Shown: piece by piece, positions 63,883 through 64,000 of the stretch | Layout: each line of letters begins with the position of its first letter | How positions within the stretch are numbered: position 1 is the stretch's first letter | Origin: JAGWRI01 sp963728785 | GTDB lineage: Bacteria; Gemmatimonadota; Gemmatimonadetes; Gemmatimonadales; Gemmatimonadaceae | Assembly (NCBI GenBank): GCA_963728785.1 | Contig: CAVSKV010000002.1 | Coordinates: 1,736,001 to 1,800,000 of the forward strand | Reading direction: 5' to 3' | DNA length: 64,000 bases | Translations under genes and position numbers: made by a program | Notes under the pieces: generated by a model | Seen by the model: the letters and a program-made list of their open reading frames with translations, nothing else | Told to the model about the DNA's origin: nothing | Databases searched by the model: none

Positions 63883-64000
63883 TCAGGAAATGGCCGCCGG
63901 AGCGACCTTGTTGACGAGCGAGTTGGCGTTCTGAACCAAGGAGTGCGACCGCATGAGCAGGCAGTTGATCTCGTCGGGCACGGGGTGGGAAAAGCTGTAC
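63883..64000 (-). CDS. C-terminal end of an unidentified protein, cut by window edge
   Basis: The minus-strand frame from the window edge reads FSHPVPDEINCLLMRSHSL and NSLVNKVAPAAIS before a TGA at 63885-63883. About 38 residues are visible with no stop in frame before the edge. Too short to name. It precedes the lipoprotein gene on the same strand with a gap of about 100 bases. Confidence 0.4.
   Translation of the reverse strand, partial: YSFSHPVPDEINCLLMRSHSLVQNANSLVNKVAPAAIS

Overview
The window reads as a chromosomal segment of a high-GC, Gram-negative-type aerobic bacterium. The best guess is a member of Gemmatimonadota or a close neighbour. That placement is an inference from the gene mix: three MacB/FtsX-like permeases of the acidobacterial 'ADOP' type (one behind a PadR regulator), small outer-membrane barrel proteins, a caa3-type oxidase, Tat-exported enzymes and many lipoproteins. 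I see no rRNA, tRNA, insertion sequence, prophage or CRISPR array. Genes are dense and the longest gene-free gap is about 245 bases, so no gap over 300 bases needs a separate entry.

Layout. 1-5.1 kb: end of a GHMP sugar kinase, an NTF2-like protein, a phasin-like protein with a histone-H1-like tail, a CaiB-type CoA-transferase relic broken by three frameshifts, an ECF sigma/anti-sigma pair closed by a terminator, and an SGNH hydrolase cut by an in-frame TGA. 5.1-11.3 kb: E3 (lpdA) and E2 (sucB) of 2-oxoacid dehydrogenase separated by a barrel protein, a quinone-reductase-like dehydrogenase, a zinc-ribbon protein and a mechanosensitive-channel-like protein. 11.4-20.9 kb: gyrA, diguanylate cyclase, threonine dehydratase, a zinc-ribbon Ser/Thr kinase and an M1 peptidase (tightly packed), a CoA-binding protein and a saccharopine-dehydrogenase-like enzyme. 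20.9-28.3 kb: dacB, a membrane acyltransferase and a coxBACD operon with its own promoter candidate and terminator. 28.4-34.7 kb: an unknown small protein, an aspartate ammonia-lyase fused to a cyclic-nucleotide-binding domain, a Tat-exported asparaginase-family amidase, a class V aminotransferase and a chemoreceptor. 34.8-46.3 kb: leuS, a phosphopantetheinyl transferase, a barrel, a ferritin-like/VIT membrane protein, a double-PDZ protein, NamZ, a low-affinity iron permease, a second threonine dehydratase, pyrE, an exported alpha/beta hydrolase and a PIN/RHH toxin-antitoxin pair. 46.4-58.2 kb: PadR plus two ADOP permeases, an iorAB-type molybdenum oxidoreductase, a YdjC-family deacetylase and a third ADOP permease. 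58.5-63.8 kb: a signalling cluster on the minus strand: lipoprotein, histidine kinase, NtrC-type response regulator and TPR lipoprotein.

The most interesting unit is that last cluster. Between the response regulator and the TPR lipoprotein are two GTGTCC-type dyads 34 bp apart, a sigma-54-like -24/-12 element (TGGC-N7-TTGC), and a perfect 13-bp inverted repeat whose downstream arm is the ribosome-binding site of the lipoprotein gene. The predicted sigma-54 start falls at the edge of the upstream arm. Read-through RNA from the regulator gene would therefore carry a masked ribosome-binding site, while RNA started at the sigma-54 promoter would not. This could be a built-in insulator that makes the lipoprotein depend on the activated regulator. 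The motifs are read directly from the sequence; the mechanism is inference.
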